Origin: Ornithodoros turicata
Taxonomy: Eukaryota > Arthropoda > Arachnida > Ixodida > Argasidae
Assembly: GCF_037126465.1 (NCBI RefSeq)
Contig: NC_088202.1
Coordinates: 83,556,160 to 83,620,159 of the forward strand
Length of the DNA: 64,000 bases
Direction of reading: 5' to 3'
Each line of letters begins with the position of its first letter. Position 1 is the stretch's first letter. The position numbers were made by a program, and so were the translations under genes. Below the pieces are notes generated by a model. It was given only the letters and a program-made list of their open reading frames with translations. It ran no database searches and had not been told where the DNA came from. Positions 11,126 to 22,907 of the stretch are shown here, one piece after another.

Positions 11126-11354
11126 AACAAACAACAACTTTATTTTCGGTCTTGGAGAGTGGGGAGTTTCATCGCAAGAGGCGATACTCTACCCCAGTGC
11201 TTGGTGGAATGGGGGGAATAAAATAACGAGCCCCTTTACAATAACGATCGAAGTCCGATGGTGTCCAGAAATGTTAGAAGAGCTTTGAGCGCAGAGCGTT
11301 GCTGGGCTGGATTGGGCCAGGGACCAAGCAATTTCGGTAGGGAGAGAGGGCGAG
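11126..11354 (-). mobile_element. 5'-truncated RNase-H-type LINE, 3' end only
   Basis: This 229-bp insertion is bounded by an 11-bp target-site duplication, ATCTCACGAAC (11115-11125 and 11355-11365). On the minus strand it encodes the last residues of the polymerase (RPLSLPKLLGPW, ending GLRSLL and a stop). These match the ends of the longer copies at 43795 (RPFSLSKVLGPW) and 60591 (RPFNLAKILGPW). Its 3' UTR carries a GGCGATACTCTACCCC-type block on the sense-opposite strand and ends AAAATAAAGTTGTTG, an AAC-rich tail when read on the plus strand. Confidence 0.85.
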
Positions 11355-11365
11355 ATCTCACGAAC

Positions 11366-11717
11366 GGTTGGTATGTAGTGTATCTATTTGCTGTATGAGA
11401 CACCCAATCTTTGAACAAAGCTAAAGCTGTAGGACGCTGAGTATTAATTCCGCTGCACTCTTTCTGAATAAGTGACGAACAATAACGAAAAGTTCAGAAT
11501 AACTATTTTGTATTGAAACCAACCAGCATGATTGTGCATGAGACACGCTTCTTACTTGTGAATATGAGCGCTAGGTTCGTGCTGCCCTCGAAGTTCTAAA
11601 TATGCTACTCTAAGAGCAGCTCCTTGCAACATAAGCACTCGACTTCTTTCGGCATTATTATGCATGAATCACTCCGGCCCCTTTACACGGCGCCGTCAAA
11701 CACGGAATTTACACAAA
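11366..11717. other. No gene seen
   Basis: Spacer between two LINE insertions; nothing recognised. Confidence 0.5.
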
Positions 11718-11726
11718 CTGTTCATG

Positions 11727-12000
11727 GGGGGGGGGGGGGGGGGGAATATGTTTATTAAGAAAAAAAGAAAGAAAATGGAAAGAAAACAAGAAACAGAAAG
11801 AAAGGAAAGCAAAAGAAAAGAGAAACAAAAAGAAAGGAAAGGGGAAGAAAACAAGAAACAAAAAGAAAGGAAAGGAAAAACACAAAGAAAGAAAAGAGGA
11901 ACAACAAGAAAGAAAAGAGAAACAGAGAGAAAGAAAAGAGAAACACAAAGAAAGAAAAGAGAAACACAAAGAAAGAAAAGAGAAACAGAAAGAAGAGAAT
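11727..12000. repeat. G run plus GAAA-rich microsatellite
   Basis: A run of about 17 G (11727-11744) is followed by about 240 bp of AAAGAAAGAGAAAC-type purine repeats. They lie inside the 3' UTR of the LINE above. The plus frame at 11664-12002 (Lys/Arg/Glu-only) and minus frames (Phe/Leu/Ser-only) are artefacts of the repeat. Confidence 0.9.
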
Positions 12001-13357
12001 AAACACTAGCACAACGTTACATGCAGTTCACGAGTCCTGAGACTCGGAGAAAACCGAGGAGAGCGGCAGTGACAGCCCACTGGTTGGGGTGCGAGACGGG
12101 GCCAAGAAGAGCGGCCAACGAAAAGTCGTTACAGCCAATCTGGAGCAGACGGCAACGGAGGGTGTTCCTATGTTGAAGGTACTGCTGGCAATACAGGATT
12201 TGGTGTGGGATGTCCGCTTCCACTCCACAGACATTACAGTTTGGTGAATTTAGCCGACCCATCTTGAAGAGAAGTGAGGGTGTACGGGCAACATTGAGTC
12301 GTAGGTGGTGGAGAAGGGATTCTTCTTTGCGGCTGCGGTGGCAAGTGATGACGAACTCCATCAATGGGTCGATAGACCGTAGGAATGAGTTGTAAGTCGT
12401 TGTTTCGGCACGGAACTGCTGAGCACATGTGGCACACCGACGGCGTATGTATAGACGGCATGTTGAGGCTGTAAGCGGCAGAGGTGCCAGGGCCGAAGTG
12501 TCATCAGACCCAGCGCGTCTCGCTACTGCGTTTGCTCGGGTATTTCCATACACGCCTACGTGGCCAGGGACCCATTGAAACGTGATGTTGTAACCAGTGG
12601 CGAAGAGTTCATTGAATTTTTGAAGCGTCATGGTATGCAAATCGCTTATTATGCTGGGGCGAGATGACGACAACATATCTAGTGATGCCTTGCTGTCGGT
12701 AAGAATGACCCACGTTCCGTGCCCGGATTCGGTAATATGCTCCAGTGCTGCCAGGATACCAAACAGTTCGGCTTCTGTCGAGGACACTGTATAGGGGAGT
12801 TTGAAACCGTGGCCCAGGTCTTCATCCGGAATGTAGAAAGCCGCGCTCGAACTACCTTCGGTTACCGAGCCATCTGTGTATATATGGCGACTTAGTCGGT
12901 GTGTTGAGGCGGTGTGCTCCAGTGTGAGCTGGTGGGCCACGACTGTGGGGACGTCTTTCTTGCGTTGGAGTCCAGGGATGTTAGAGTGAATACAGGGTCT
13001 TTCAAGAGTCCACATCGCCGGTGCATAGGATGGTGTAGACGCGGGAGATGGAATGCTCCCTTTCAGGCAGGCAATGGCACTGCCGAAAGCAGACGCCGGG
13101 CAGTCCTCATCCATGCGACAAAGAGAGTGGAGCGGGTGCCGTGTAATGTAGCGTGTATAAGCGCGGAGGGTATCACCATCCCGCAGTATGTGAACCGGCT
13201 GCTCTCGCGCCTCTGCCAAGACAGAATACGTCTCCGTTGTCCTGGGGACTCCCAAACAGACACGGAGACTACGGGCCTGGATGTTGAGCAGTTCCTGTTC
13301 TTGGGTTCGACTAAGACCATACAGGATGGGTAAGCTGTTCCGCATGGGCTGTACCTG
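11729..13357 (-). mobile_element. 5'-truncated RNase-H-type LINE with C-run tail
   Basis: An 11-bp target-site duplication CTGTTCATGGG brackets the insertion (11718-11728 and 13358-13368). Read on the minus strand, the element runs from the end of the reverse-transcriptase domain through RNase H to a 3' UTR holding a long CTTT-rich microsatellite. It then has AATAAA and ATATTC and terminates in a run of C directly at the duplication. The coding part is open from the truncation point. The terminal C run is shared with other copies of this type (30463, 55464, 58146). Confidence 0.85.
12017..13357 (-). CDS. LINE polymerase C-terminus: RT thumb, RNase H, zinc finger (partial)
   Basis: This open frame continues to the insertion border at 13357; the first internal Met is at 13345, giving 442 residues from there. 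Residues 1-75 match the end of a non-LTR reverse transcriptase (LPILYGLSRTQE, LRVCLGVPRTT). RNase H follows, with catalytic acids in YTDGS (residue 158), AELFGIL and TDSKA. The usual fourth acid in the G.xRAD motif is replaced by Asn (GNTRAN), so activity is doubtful. A finger-like C..C...H....C motif (CNVCGVEADIPHQILYC) sits at about residues 385-400. In an intact element this enzyme performs target-primed reverse transcription. This copy lacks endonuclease and most of the RT, so it cannot transpose. Confidence 0.85.
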   Translation of the reverse strand, partial: QVQPMRNSLPILYGLSRTQEQELLNIQARSLRVCLGVPRTTETYSVLAEAREQPVHILRDGDTLRAYTRYITRHPLHSLCRMDEDCPASAFGSAIACLKGSIPSPASTPSYAPAMWTLERPCIHSNIPGLQRKKDVPTVVAHQLTLEHTASTHRLSRHIYTDGSVTEGSSSAAFYIPDEDLGHGFKLPYTVSSTEAELFGILAALEHITESGHGTWVILTDSKASLDMLSSSRPSIISDLHTMTLQKFNELFATGYNITFQWVPGHVGVYGNTRANAVARRAGSDDTSALAPLPLTASTCRLYIRRRCATCAQQFRAETTTYNSFLRSIDPLMEFVITCHRSRKEESLLHHLRLNVARTPSLLFKMGRLNSPNCNVCGVEADIPHQILYCQQYLQHRNTLRCRLLQIGCNDFSLAALLGPVSHPNQWAVTAALLGFLRVSGLVNCM

Positions 13358-13368
13358 CTGTTCATGGG

Positions 13369-14014
13369 CTTCATCATGATGGATGCTGAAAGCTCATTTA
13401 ACAGTCTGTCGTTGGAACTTCCTCTTCATGCTGAAGTCGATTCGCGGCTCAACATTTCAAAAGCAATGCCTCCAAACTCTGCTGCACGTAGCAGGTCCCT
13501 CTCAGCTGCTGAAAGGTAGCTGAAAAGCTGACCTGTCGACTCCGCTGTGCTTCCACGTCCATATTGAAAAAGCGCCCAGCAATACGGAAGTTGCGGAAAC
13601 CACCCGAACTTCCGGTGTGGACTTCCCACCAATAAACGTCGCGGGCGTTTGACGTCATACACATGGGAAAACCACTGCGTAATAGCTAGACTTTTGTGCA
13701 GATCGCACGAGTTGAGGGCAGAAATCGAAACCTGTTTTCGGCTCCTTGTTTGGAATAGTTGGCGGCTCCGCAGAGACGAAACGTTTCAGTTGTTACTTGG
13801 AGGCACCATGTAGGTTCGTTATCCATACAAACAAAGACATTGACCAGGTTCTGGTTAGAGGCCCTTTAATACAGCATAAACAGCGGACCGTGTGATGGGA
13901 TGTCGGGGAACTATGCTGCCACCCAACGACAAACCGCGCAACGTCACTTACCTCATTTCTAACATCATGGATATGTAAACCTCATTTTAAGATTGTAGCC
14001 AAGTGGTGGCTAGC
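13369..14014. other. No gene; MITE end at 13844-13872
   Basis: The word TTCTGGTTAGAGGCCCTTTAA at the right is the inverted counterpart of the MITE end at 6773. Upstream short frames are not supported as exons. Confidence 0.4.
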
Positions 14015-14155
14015 CAGGGCTGGGCACTAATAGTAATACTTTGTATTATAATACTATTACTGTAATACTTTGAGTATCTGTATTATGTATTATAATACAC
14101 AAAATTGATGTAATACGTGTATTATATTACTTGCGAAGTCGTAATACTTTTTGTG
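14015..14155. repeat. GTAATAC/GTATTA array with a hAT-like end
   Basis: The segment begins CAGGGCTGGGCACTAATAG, a typical hAT-style terminus, and continues with about 12 clustered GTAATAC or GTATTATA words on both strands. The opposite terminus was not found nearby, so this is a fragment or subterminal repeat region. Confidence 0.45.
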
Positions 14156-14169
14156 GAGCTTTTGGTCCT

Positions 14170-14343
14170 ACACTCTTAGAAATGAACTTCACCGCATAGC
14201 ACGCTCCTAGCCAACCATCACCTCGAATGATATCGTTACCTTCACTGATTTGTTGAAAACGGGAGGCGTACGCCTTTTTTGTGACAATTATGAACAGCAT
14301 AAGTGTCACAAAAATGGCGTATACCTCCCGTTTTCAACAAATC
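14170..14343. mobile_element. Hairpin MITE fragment with 40-bp inverted arms
   Basis: Arms at 14247-14286 and 14304-14343 are inverted repeats with few mismatches: GATTTGTTGAAAACGGGAGG in the left arm and CCTCCCGTTTTCAACAAATC in the right. A 17-nt loop separates them. The flank ACACTCTTAGAAATGAACTT (14170) looks like a MITE terminus. A degenerate copy lies at 53156-53240. Confidence 0.75.
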
Positions 14344-14409
14344 GGGGCGATAACGCCCCTGTCCCCCGCTCCTTCCTGCTTTCCTCTCTCCGCCTGTCCA
14401 CATCTGTAC

Positions 14410-14592
14410 GCCGCTCATAGCCACAGTTCCTTCGCGGCGCTAACACGCAATAAAAAAAAAAAACATCACACTGACTTCAATTTCAGATCCCATCACGGAA
14501 TAGCAAGCCGACATACCGTCTGACTGACTTTTCTCCTTTTTTTCTGGTCTAATAAATATGCCCCCGCAAAAAAAAAAAAAAAAAAAAAAAAA
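14410..14592 (+). mobile_element. LINE 3' UTR fragment with C run then poly(A)
   Basis: It contains GGAATAGCAAGCC, CTGACTGACTTTTC and AATAAATATGCCCCC, the same order as the 3' UTR after the LINE remnant at 54272 and the one at 30180. About 24 A follow the C run (14569-14592). Only the UTR is present. Confidence 0.55.
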
Positions 14593-15133
14593 GTTTTTGA
14601 AGTTGAATTTCTATTATGGGTTCTGAGGTCTGCGACGTATTTCGAAGTTGATATCGACAATGGGTTTTTAAGTTGAATTCCAGCGATGGCTTACGTTGTG
14701 TCCGACGCATATCTGGACGAACTCACTCATGAGTCACAAGGGGCCTCATAAGCGCCACTCACCTTATTACCACTTTGGCCCCGGGGTCCACACGTTGTTA
14801 TAGTGCAGTATAAAGGAGTGGTGAGCTGTGCGTGAGGGTTTTATATTCCATTTGCGACTATCACAGCGAAGCGTGATTAAATCCGTTAGTTGTCTACTTT
14901 TAAAAGCGTTACAACAAGGGGAGTAGCACACTTGAAAGGGCACCCGTGCTCTCTTTCCGTGTCTGTTATTGCTATTCCCTGCTATGAACCATGTAAAATT
15001 TGCGGCCCGCAATGTAACGCTTTAGTATTGGTGGGCCACGTGTTGGTATCGGGTATTTTAAAGGGGTGCTGCGCTGTTCCGTGCTTTAAGTGTTATATTA
15101 AGTTTTATATTTCATTTACAAATATTACCTTCT
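14593..15133. other. No gene seen
   Basis: Includes three loose copies of a TTGAANTTGA-type word near 14600-14680; no exon recognised. Confidence 0.4.
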
Positions 15134-15420
15134 AAAGGACCATTCCCTCGTATCGCTGGTTTCAAGGACATAATGATAACAAACAGTGTTCTGAAATTCA
15201 GTGGGATCGCAGCAACGGTGATCTCAAAATTCTCAAAAAGCGACACCGGATCCCTTTAACATGGACCAATGCCCTAGTATCGCTGGTGCCAAAGTCATAC
15301 TGACAACAAAACACGTTTTAAACTTCACAGGGGTTGCATCCTGGAAAACTCCCAAAAACCAGAACCCTTTAATATGGACCAACTCCCTCATATCGCTCGT
15401 GCCAAAGTCATAAGCTGTGT
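15134..15420. repeat. Tandem repeat, three copies, 113-126-bp spacing
   Basis: Copies start near 15134, 15257 and 15369. All share GGACCA..NCCCT.NTATCGCT followed by GTGCCAAAGTCATA or a near match, each preceded by a CTTTAA-like word. Divergence among copies is visible, so the array is old. Confidence 0.7.
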
Positions 15421-17408
15421 TTACATGTATGCGACAAAACCGTATCGCATCAACTTATTGCAACAAATCCTTTCCGACAGGGCCGCATCAGCCAATCCAC
15501 CCGACGGGACCGGAGCGAGGAGGTACGATAACTCGATACGATACGGCGCTTCTGTCGCACGTAACCGCGGCTATAATGGTTACAAAAAAACGTTGTATAG
15601 GGAAGGGAGAAGGAACGGAGCTCAAGGTTACCTTTAATGGCGGATGTCAAAGTAGTAGTAGTAATTAAGTGCTAAAAAGATCAACTGTGCGGATGACGAT
15701 GACTGGGAACAAATGTAGGTAAAAAGCGCATGTCACGAGCGTCAGGAACGAATCTTGTTCTTCTCTTTTCCTTACACTCCGGTCGTCGCATGAGTACGTC
15801 GGAGCCTGTGGTTGGCCAGATGACAAAGTCGTTTGTGACAGAACCCACGATACCGACGAGGAGCTGGCTTCTGGTCGCATGATCCGAAGAGAGCTCAGTC
15901 CGTAGTACTATGGTAGTTGTGGCAATCTATGCTGCAAGGAAAGGATTCGCGATCCGTTGCGTATAAAGGATGCAGTGGGTAAACGATGCAAAGGTGCTGG
16001 TGGCGCTGCAATGGCTGGCCGTGGGCAGTAACGAAGATGTAGCAGTACAGCTGAATGGCGCGGTCGTATGCCCTGTAGCCGTAAACCTTCAAGTACAGGA
16101 TAATCCACTGGGGTCGTAGAGTTCTCAATTGAGATGTTCATATCTGGAGCTGATTCAGGGGTAAGTCTGGCGGTGGATATATCAACGTACTTGCTCGTTT
16201 CATGATTTTTTATAAAAAAAGTTTTGTTTTCAATAATTACTAGCTCCAATTCTGCTATCTCACATTTACCCGCAAACTCCTAACTGAATGTAATCATGAA
16301 TTGCTGAATGAATGGACGGCTTGCCTAAACGTACACACGGTACGTTCAGCAAAACATAGGCGTCGGAAGTCTCTCGTCACAGGGAGCGGCGAGCTGGGTT
16401 CCGAAGAATTGGTACTTCAAAAGCGTTCTACTATAGTATCTATTTATGCCAAGTAAACTCTTCTCACTTCGTAAACGTTACCTGGGGTAATTAAAATTCA
16501 TGCTGACGAACGCGGAAGACCTGTAAAAATATGCCTTGTAAGATAATAGGGAGCTTTAGCGAGTCGTTTGTGCCTGAATCAAACGACCGATCCTGCCGAT
16601 TCGAAAAGCGAATGGGAAGCGAACTACAGAGACTTTTAGCAGATCGGACGAATCGTTCATCTCCAAATGTATTCCAGATGGATTTGAGTAGTAACTGGAT
16701 CGTGGTGGATCATTCGCATGTTTTCTTGCAGTATATATGACATACCACATTGTACTTTCAGACCTTTTTCCCCTTTGCAGAAGGCTGTAGTTGAGGCGAA
16801 CTATGTCGGTCACCGTGTCCGGTCTGTCAAGCTGACGCCGGCACAGTTGGGAGACTCGATCTCATGTTGATGAATCAGGATGATGTAGTCAGTTTTTTTT
16901 TTCAATCAGTTTTGCTTTGAAAAGGGGTAATCACACGTGTGCTGGCCTCTCTCGACAGTTAAAGCTCAGCACCGCCGATTTTCGACTGCGACAGAATGGA
17001 GCCATGCTTGGGCTGTGCGTTCGTTTCCGCACAGGGAGCATACATGTGAAAAATTTTCACCCATTTGTTTGTAGTTTTTAAGAAAACAATTTTTTAAATT
17101 TCCCTGGCACGGCGGTCCTGTGGTCGGCAAACCCTGACCAATCCCGGCTTCGTCCTGGCTTAGCCGCGCTCGTGGCTTGGCTAACGCCAAATCGTCGATG
17201 CGATGGCGGAGATCTATGGGCGAAGGTGAATGTTTTGGGTGTGTCCCGTGATAATTGCTGTCGTTAATAGCCTCAAAGATAGTTTTTCCGGTCTCCTTTA
17301 ACAAGCCTTACAGGATGGCCTCGTTGTGCAACGACGGCCGTCGTGAGCGGACATTCTGTGCCCGCACTGTGCTTCATGCTACCAACAAGACCTAACACCT
17401 AACGTGTG
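15421..17408. other. No supported gene
   Basis: A minus-strand stretch at about 15930-15720 reads without stops as IATTTIVLRTELSSDHATRS and onward, after a pyrimidine-rich TTTCCTTGCAG. This could be an exon but has no recognisable domain or matching donor. A minus frame at 16870-16780 (VTDIVRLNYSLLQ) is similarly unsupported. Confidence 0.35.
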
Positions 17409-17514
17409 ACGTACTCGTACGCATTCTCAATAGCTTTGGCAGCGCACTATGCGCGGACTTTTTGCGCGTGCAGAAAGCACCACCAAAGCTATTGAGAACG
17501 AGAACGAGTACGTG
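17409..17514. repeat. Short inverted repeat (MITE-like)
   Basis: Left arm CATTCTCAATAGCTTTGG (within 17409-17439) pairs with CCAAAGCTATTGAGAACG (within 17482-17514). GTACTCGT-type words extend the pairing outward. The total length is about 106 bp. Confidence 0.6.
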
Positions 17515-20500
17515 CTCGAAGACGAAGTATTTCTTATAAGAAACGTGATAAAACGGTGCGGTGGTCTCCGATAGCTCATGACAGCTATTTCAGCACGATA
17601 CAGCGGCCATGACGGAGTGTAAACACAAACTGGTTGCCAGGCAGAGCTGGCTAGGTGTGGCTATCCAATCCGCGCAGTTCCAAGTATGACGTCACAAGTG
17701 GAACCGCCGCCCGGTAGTTTTTCTCAAATTTCTCAGGAAGGAGTATGGAAATTTGGAAAGCAATGTGCGTTTATGAATGAAGTTGGGACCACGGTTCCGA
17801 ATATCACAACGTCTTCATACTTTCGGAACAGCAGCGGAGCTGCACTTTAACGAATCGGGGAACGACACAGGGATAATCACATTGCATAGTTTTAATGCAC
17901 CTTGCATATACACAAGCTTTCTCGCACGAATTACATGTTCTGGCGCCACAACTGGTCGCTGATGAGTGTGAAACGCTCTAATGAGTACGTTGTTCCATCC
18001 AACAACTTACCGCAGAGGATATACATCGTTGTAACCAGTAAACATCTCGCAGTCCCACTGCAGCTTCGCTAGTGTAAACAGCCGTCATCTTGCTTCGCGA
18101 TGTCAATCGGTGGTGCTCGCCGAATACAACGAAACGACTCAGCGCGAGTGGGTCGTTCGTACGAAACCGCGTGCCCAACGACTCGCCAACCGATTCGTAA
18201 TGCGCATGCGCGACACTCGAATCGACCGTGCTGCTTCGAATTGTATGAAATTGTATTGTATGAAAGGGGAAGCTCACGAACCCATACATAGGCCAATATT
18301 GCATCCGCGATGAGAACCAAGACGTCTGTGTCGTTGGGAACCATGACAACACAATCCTTAGAAGAGGATGGAGATTACAGCTGGCTAACCTTTTCAATGA
18401 CTTCCATCTTCCTTTGAAGAGCTCAAGGGATACGTGCCTTCCCACCCACATGCAACTAATCATGCTCCGAGCCGGAACTTCTGAGGGAATGGATGATATA
18501 ACCGGTGGGCAGGCAAAGAGGAGGATGAAGACGGGGGAAGGGGGGGTGGGAGGGGTAACGAGGAGAGAAAAGTTGGGAACAAGGGACTACGGTCATCTAT
18601 CGCTAACAGATCCCTGCATCGCAAGGTTTTATGCATAGAGATCGGACAGGGTGTCTAGCATTCTCCCTTAGAAGGCATGTTCTTACAGGATTTGCATATT
18701 CATCCGTATGAATTTTGATTATTGTACGTAATATTTTTAAAGGTACAGCGAAGTAAAATGGAACAACCCTATTTTTATGCACCACCAGGTAGAACTTGGT
18801 GTGATGACGCATGCAAGCCATTAGGTCTCTATTCTTCACATTTTTCATATTGGTGAATTTCAAACCTGGATATTTCCGCGATCGCGGCGCCGACAGACGT
18901 CTCCCACATGAATCTAGTGGAGGCCACCCGGGATTGGTGGACAGGCATCACGTGACATTGAAGTACGATGTAACGCATTTGACCCAGATTGCTAATTGCT
19001 ATTAAACATGATTTGAAAAAAGTGGCGGCAGCTCCTGATTAGTTCGGTGAAATCATGACCGAAACAGTTGTAACCTGTACGAACGTCATGTGCCTGGAGC
19101 GGTCTCCAGAAACGTCTGTTGTGCCATCTGTTGGCCTCTCTAGGCGTCGTCTGCTCCTCCGCCATTAGAGTGAAAGCCGTGAATGTCGCTTTCATGTCGC
19201 TGCTGCGTGCAGTACCTCGCACACAGCCAATTACTACAAATGTCTGGCTTACATTGTAGTGTTCTGGGATGCACCAGCTGGTGTTCCGGTCATCGTCAAC
19301 GATTCGACGACCGCTGTCGGCCGTAGGTCGTTCCACTGGCTAATGTGGTTGATTAAGGTCTCAATAGATCGCGCGGGAGTCGCCTCAGGGTTGTCGCATC
19401 TTGGAGTCCACAAATTTTGCTTGGGGCGGCAATCTTTAAAATTAGATTGCTCAAAAAATACTCCATGAACAGCAGACTGTTTTTGTGTATGTGGCATCCA
19501 AGTTCCAAGCTTTCAGAAAAACATACTCTTTGTATGCGTTTGCCGTTCACTTTACAGTTCCTTAAAGTGAGGAATATTTGGCATGATGATATCCTCTGGT
19601 AGCATACCCCTCTGACAAGAAAGCATTCCAAACCTAAATATCGCTACCTAGCTGATTCACATAGAGAAAGTCTGATCATTGCCCACATAACCGAAGCAGT
19701 AATGTGAAGATGTTTCAGCATATTTCAAGCCATTCTATCTGCGTAGTACTTACTACGTTATATTTTTCTTGCTTGCTCGTTTATTTTATTTGTTATTTAT
19801 TCAGTTATTTTTTCTGTACACAGAACTTTCTTAAGGCCAGAGTAAAGTGCAAAAAATTCTCTAAGGGGTATGCAAGATCCCATCACCATGACAGTAACGC
19901 GGAAGGAACGGGGTTCATCTGTTGCGCCGTTTGGAATTAAAACGTGAAGAAATGTGCCAATTCAGAGGTTCTTCTTTCCTTCCTCCGATTCGGGGAACAA
20001 CGTCAAGGGCACGTCACCTCCAGCGCACTCAAGCGCCGAAGAAAATATATTGCGGGAACTGCCCCTTCCCGCATTTATTTGCATTACTTTCCAAGCAACT
20101 TCGTACGAGGGGAGCTTCGACTTGGCTGCGATGCGTAGACATACACCTCGCGGAGACGCATATTCTGTAATAGCGGCTGCCAGAGCTACTATACCCACCG
20201 CGAGCGGAGCAACTACGGGTAAGACTGCAGACCCGTCTGCACCAGAAGCTAGAGCACTGTTGGGATCGTTATAATAGCGTCGTTGTGTGGTTATGTGAAG
20301 TCCTTCTCTTGCATTGCATTTTCTACAACCCTGTTCGTGACAAAAATACGATTTCAAGTGGAACAATTCTCGTTGCAAATCCATACGTAATTTTCATAGG
20401 CAGATGGGATATTTCGTCAATATGGCATATTTATTCGTCATTTGGACGTGAAACTCCTCGTTCCACACGCCTCACAGTCGGCGCGCATCGCAAAATAGCG

Positions 20501-21337
20501 CGCACTTGTCCTCCTCCCTGCGGTGCACTACGAGTAGTATTCGAACCAACGAGCACAGAGTACAGAATATACCTTTTTCTCGGTAGGCTATGAGACCCAA
20601 AAACACCCAAACCCTTTAGTGCCCCTTTAATGTAGCAGTCGTTCCCCCCTGTGGCGAGGGGGCCTCCGATGTTTCTGCTGAGGAGGTTCGCAATAATAGC
20701 ACCTACTTTGAGCGATTGACAACTGACCGGGCGGTCGCTCAGAGACTTAACGGCTAGCAAAAATATCAAGCTGATGTTCATTTGACTTGCAAAACGTTTA
20801 TTCACGAGCCCAGCAGATCGTCGCTTACTTTCAATTGTTCGCATATATGCAAGTTGTTGAACGTATAGTGAGTACTGTGAGGATGGGCGCAGCCCATGCA
20901 ACATATGTGCCTCTGTATCAAGAGAAGTTCTCAAGAAAGCCGGTGCAGAAAAATTTTTCGCAATCGTGCAAGTGGTTTCTTTTCCCTCTTAATGTTTTAT
21001 ATGTTATGATGAAAAGAATACAGGGCATACACTCTACTGCTTGTCCACGCGTTGCTGTAATGTAAACAAAATCCTCCTCTCACATTCGAATAGTCAAAAC
21101 TAATGCACAGGAGCCAGTTCGCGCACAGATCCTTTACATGATATCTGACTAAGTACGGTCCCACAATCCTCTTTCTTATGCAATGGCCGTAAATGGATTC
21201 TTCACACTGCGCACTAGTCCTTGCATCACGACGCACACATCCAATTTCAAGTCACACTTTATCGGCAAAGTCCTGTCGATGGAGTCATGATGTAGATAAC
21301 GTCGAGGGTTTCAGAGTTCGCAGGATAGAGCGAGACA
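17515..21337. other. No supported gene
   Basis: About 3.8 kb without a convincing exon. The end of another CTTTAA-type MITE (AACCCTTTAGTGCCCCTTTA) lies near 20613-20632 with no located partner. Opposed overlapping frames at 18069-18463, 19962-20384 and 20431-20934 carry no known domain. Confidence 0.4.
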
Positions 21338-21480
21338 CACGCACACACACACATACATATAAAGAAACGAGAAAAGAGATGGGACTGATGCCGGCCAGCA
21401 GACTGGGCGCTGCCCCAGTGCCGGTTGTAGAGAATGAAGGATGATGATGGAGATGGCAGTTCAGGTGAACAAAACACGGG
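21338..21480 (-). mobile_element. LINE 3' UTR fragment with CA-rich tail
   Basis: A CA-rich stretch (21338-21356) is followed by CTGCCCCAGTGCCGG and GAATGAAGGATGATGATGG. This resembles the 3' UTR of the LINE at 60477-60590, which also begins with a CA-rich tail and contains GGATGAAGGAATGATGATGG. Borders are not defined by a duplication. Confidence 0.4.
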
Positions 21481-22089
21481 CGAGAAATAAACTTCTCGGT
21501 GGCCAATTGCCATCTTTGCTGTCTTTTACCGTGGAAAACCTGTACGAAGGAATAAATATTTGTCTAATTACTGGGCGCACTCACTCACCACGATGACCTA
21601 TAATAGTCCTACCAGACGCTCAGAGGCCGAGTGTTTGCGTTCCTTCAATCGAGTGAAGTGACAGTTCCAGACATATAGCCCCCTTGGTCGCAAGTGCCTT
21701 CCACCTTCTATTTGGCTTGATATAGCTGCAATGAAAACAACCGATGTCGAATGGTATACCAAACCGTGTTACCAATATTGCGTTTAGCAACGGAAGTATG
21801 GAACGCGCGGTGTGTGGTCTATCTGGAGCGATCGATACCTTTCTCGTTCGATAAGTGACATGCGCTGAACAAAATATTTGGATATAAACGAGAGGGTTTC
21901 GGTACAGCGTTCTCGGTTCTTGCGTACGTTATGCGCACGTTACCTTGCGCACACTCGCGTACGTTAGCACTTTACCTGACACTTCTTTCGGCGATATAAG
22001 TAGAGTTTTGGTAGCACAGTAGGCGTACGTTACGCAAGACGTTATGACGGAATCTGGCGCGTGAAATAAGACACTTACAGCATCCACAC
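21481..22089. other. No gene seen
   Basis: Includes clustered GCGTACGTTA words near 21920-22030; no exon recognised. Confidence 0.4.
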
Positions 22090-22875
22090 TGATGGCGCAT
22101 TCGATTGGGAGAGCAATTGTTGCCCCGCGCTGGGTGCGGTTTCGTGCATGCTCCCGGCGGGGTCGCACGGGTTTGCATTGTCAATGGAATGCTAGCATTC
22201 AAGGTAATATGCGTGCTCTGTGCATAGCGCGTGACCCGCGTGCTTTCTCGGGTTGCTTTGGTCACGTGCGGGTCAGCAAACTGCTTCGGGATCGCATAAG
22301 ATAATTGAACCTCTGTATGCAATAAGGGGATAAGCCGAAAAATCCCAAACCGAGAAAATGGACCTGATCCGATTGTCCGTCCCATTGACAGACACACATT
22401 TTCCGTTTCTTACCCTCCTGTAGCGGGCCAATAAATTGCAATACGGTCCTAAATATTCTTTGGCAGGTACATACTGGTATCTAGATGTCGTTGCAGCAAA
22501 AATAGTAAAAAGGGGATAAGTCGACTTATCCCCTTATTGCATACAGAGATTCAATTACACACAGCAGACGCGCAATGTTTCCACTGTGCGAGAGACGCAC
22601 GACCACCTGCGCGACACACGAGTAAAAAGAAAATGAAAAGAAAGCTCGGACATCACGGCCTAACTTATCGCGCGCATGCCTCCTCTTCTCTGTGGTGTTG
22701 CGCTGAGGTAGTCGCTGGGTCAAAAACTATTGATCTTTGGAGCAAATTCTCTTGCCCCTTCTCTACCAATGGAACATTCAACGCATGCCCCGCTCTGGCA
22801 AGGGAACGGTTTTTGCCCCTTTCCGGGGCAAAACCTCGACCTAGCTCTGCCAATGGAATGCGCCATACACGAGCC
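22090..22875. repeat. Imperfect fold-back element
   Basis: Two nested inverted pairs share a centre near 22430-22480. The outer pair is GATGGCGCATTCGATTGG (22091) with CCAATGGAATGCGCCAT (about 22850). The inner pair is CTCTGTATGCAATAAGGGG (about 22311) with CCCCTTATTGCATACAGAG (about 22530). Spacing between inner arms is about 190 bp. The ends are not sharply defined and no coding sequence is present. Confidence 0.55.
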
Positions 22876-22907
22876 CGAGCTCGTGTTGCCAGGGGAGCAA
22901 CTGTTGC

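Noticed and set aside
11664..12012. Lys/Arg/Glu-only plus frame and Phe/Leu/Ser-only minus frames
   Set aside because: Products of the GAAA-rich microsatellite inside a LINE 3' UTR.
15720..15930. Minus-strand stop-free stretch after a TTTCCTTGCAG acceptor-like site
   Set aside because: No matching donor in phase, no domain, and no link to the Side-like gene.
16780..16870. Minus-strand peptide VTDIVRLNYSLLQRGKR as possible exon
   Set aside because: Weak acceptor and ambiguous donor; too short to judge.
20431..20934. 167-codon minus frame
   Set aside because: No domain; overlaps plus frames and a MITE end.
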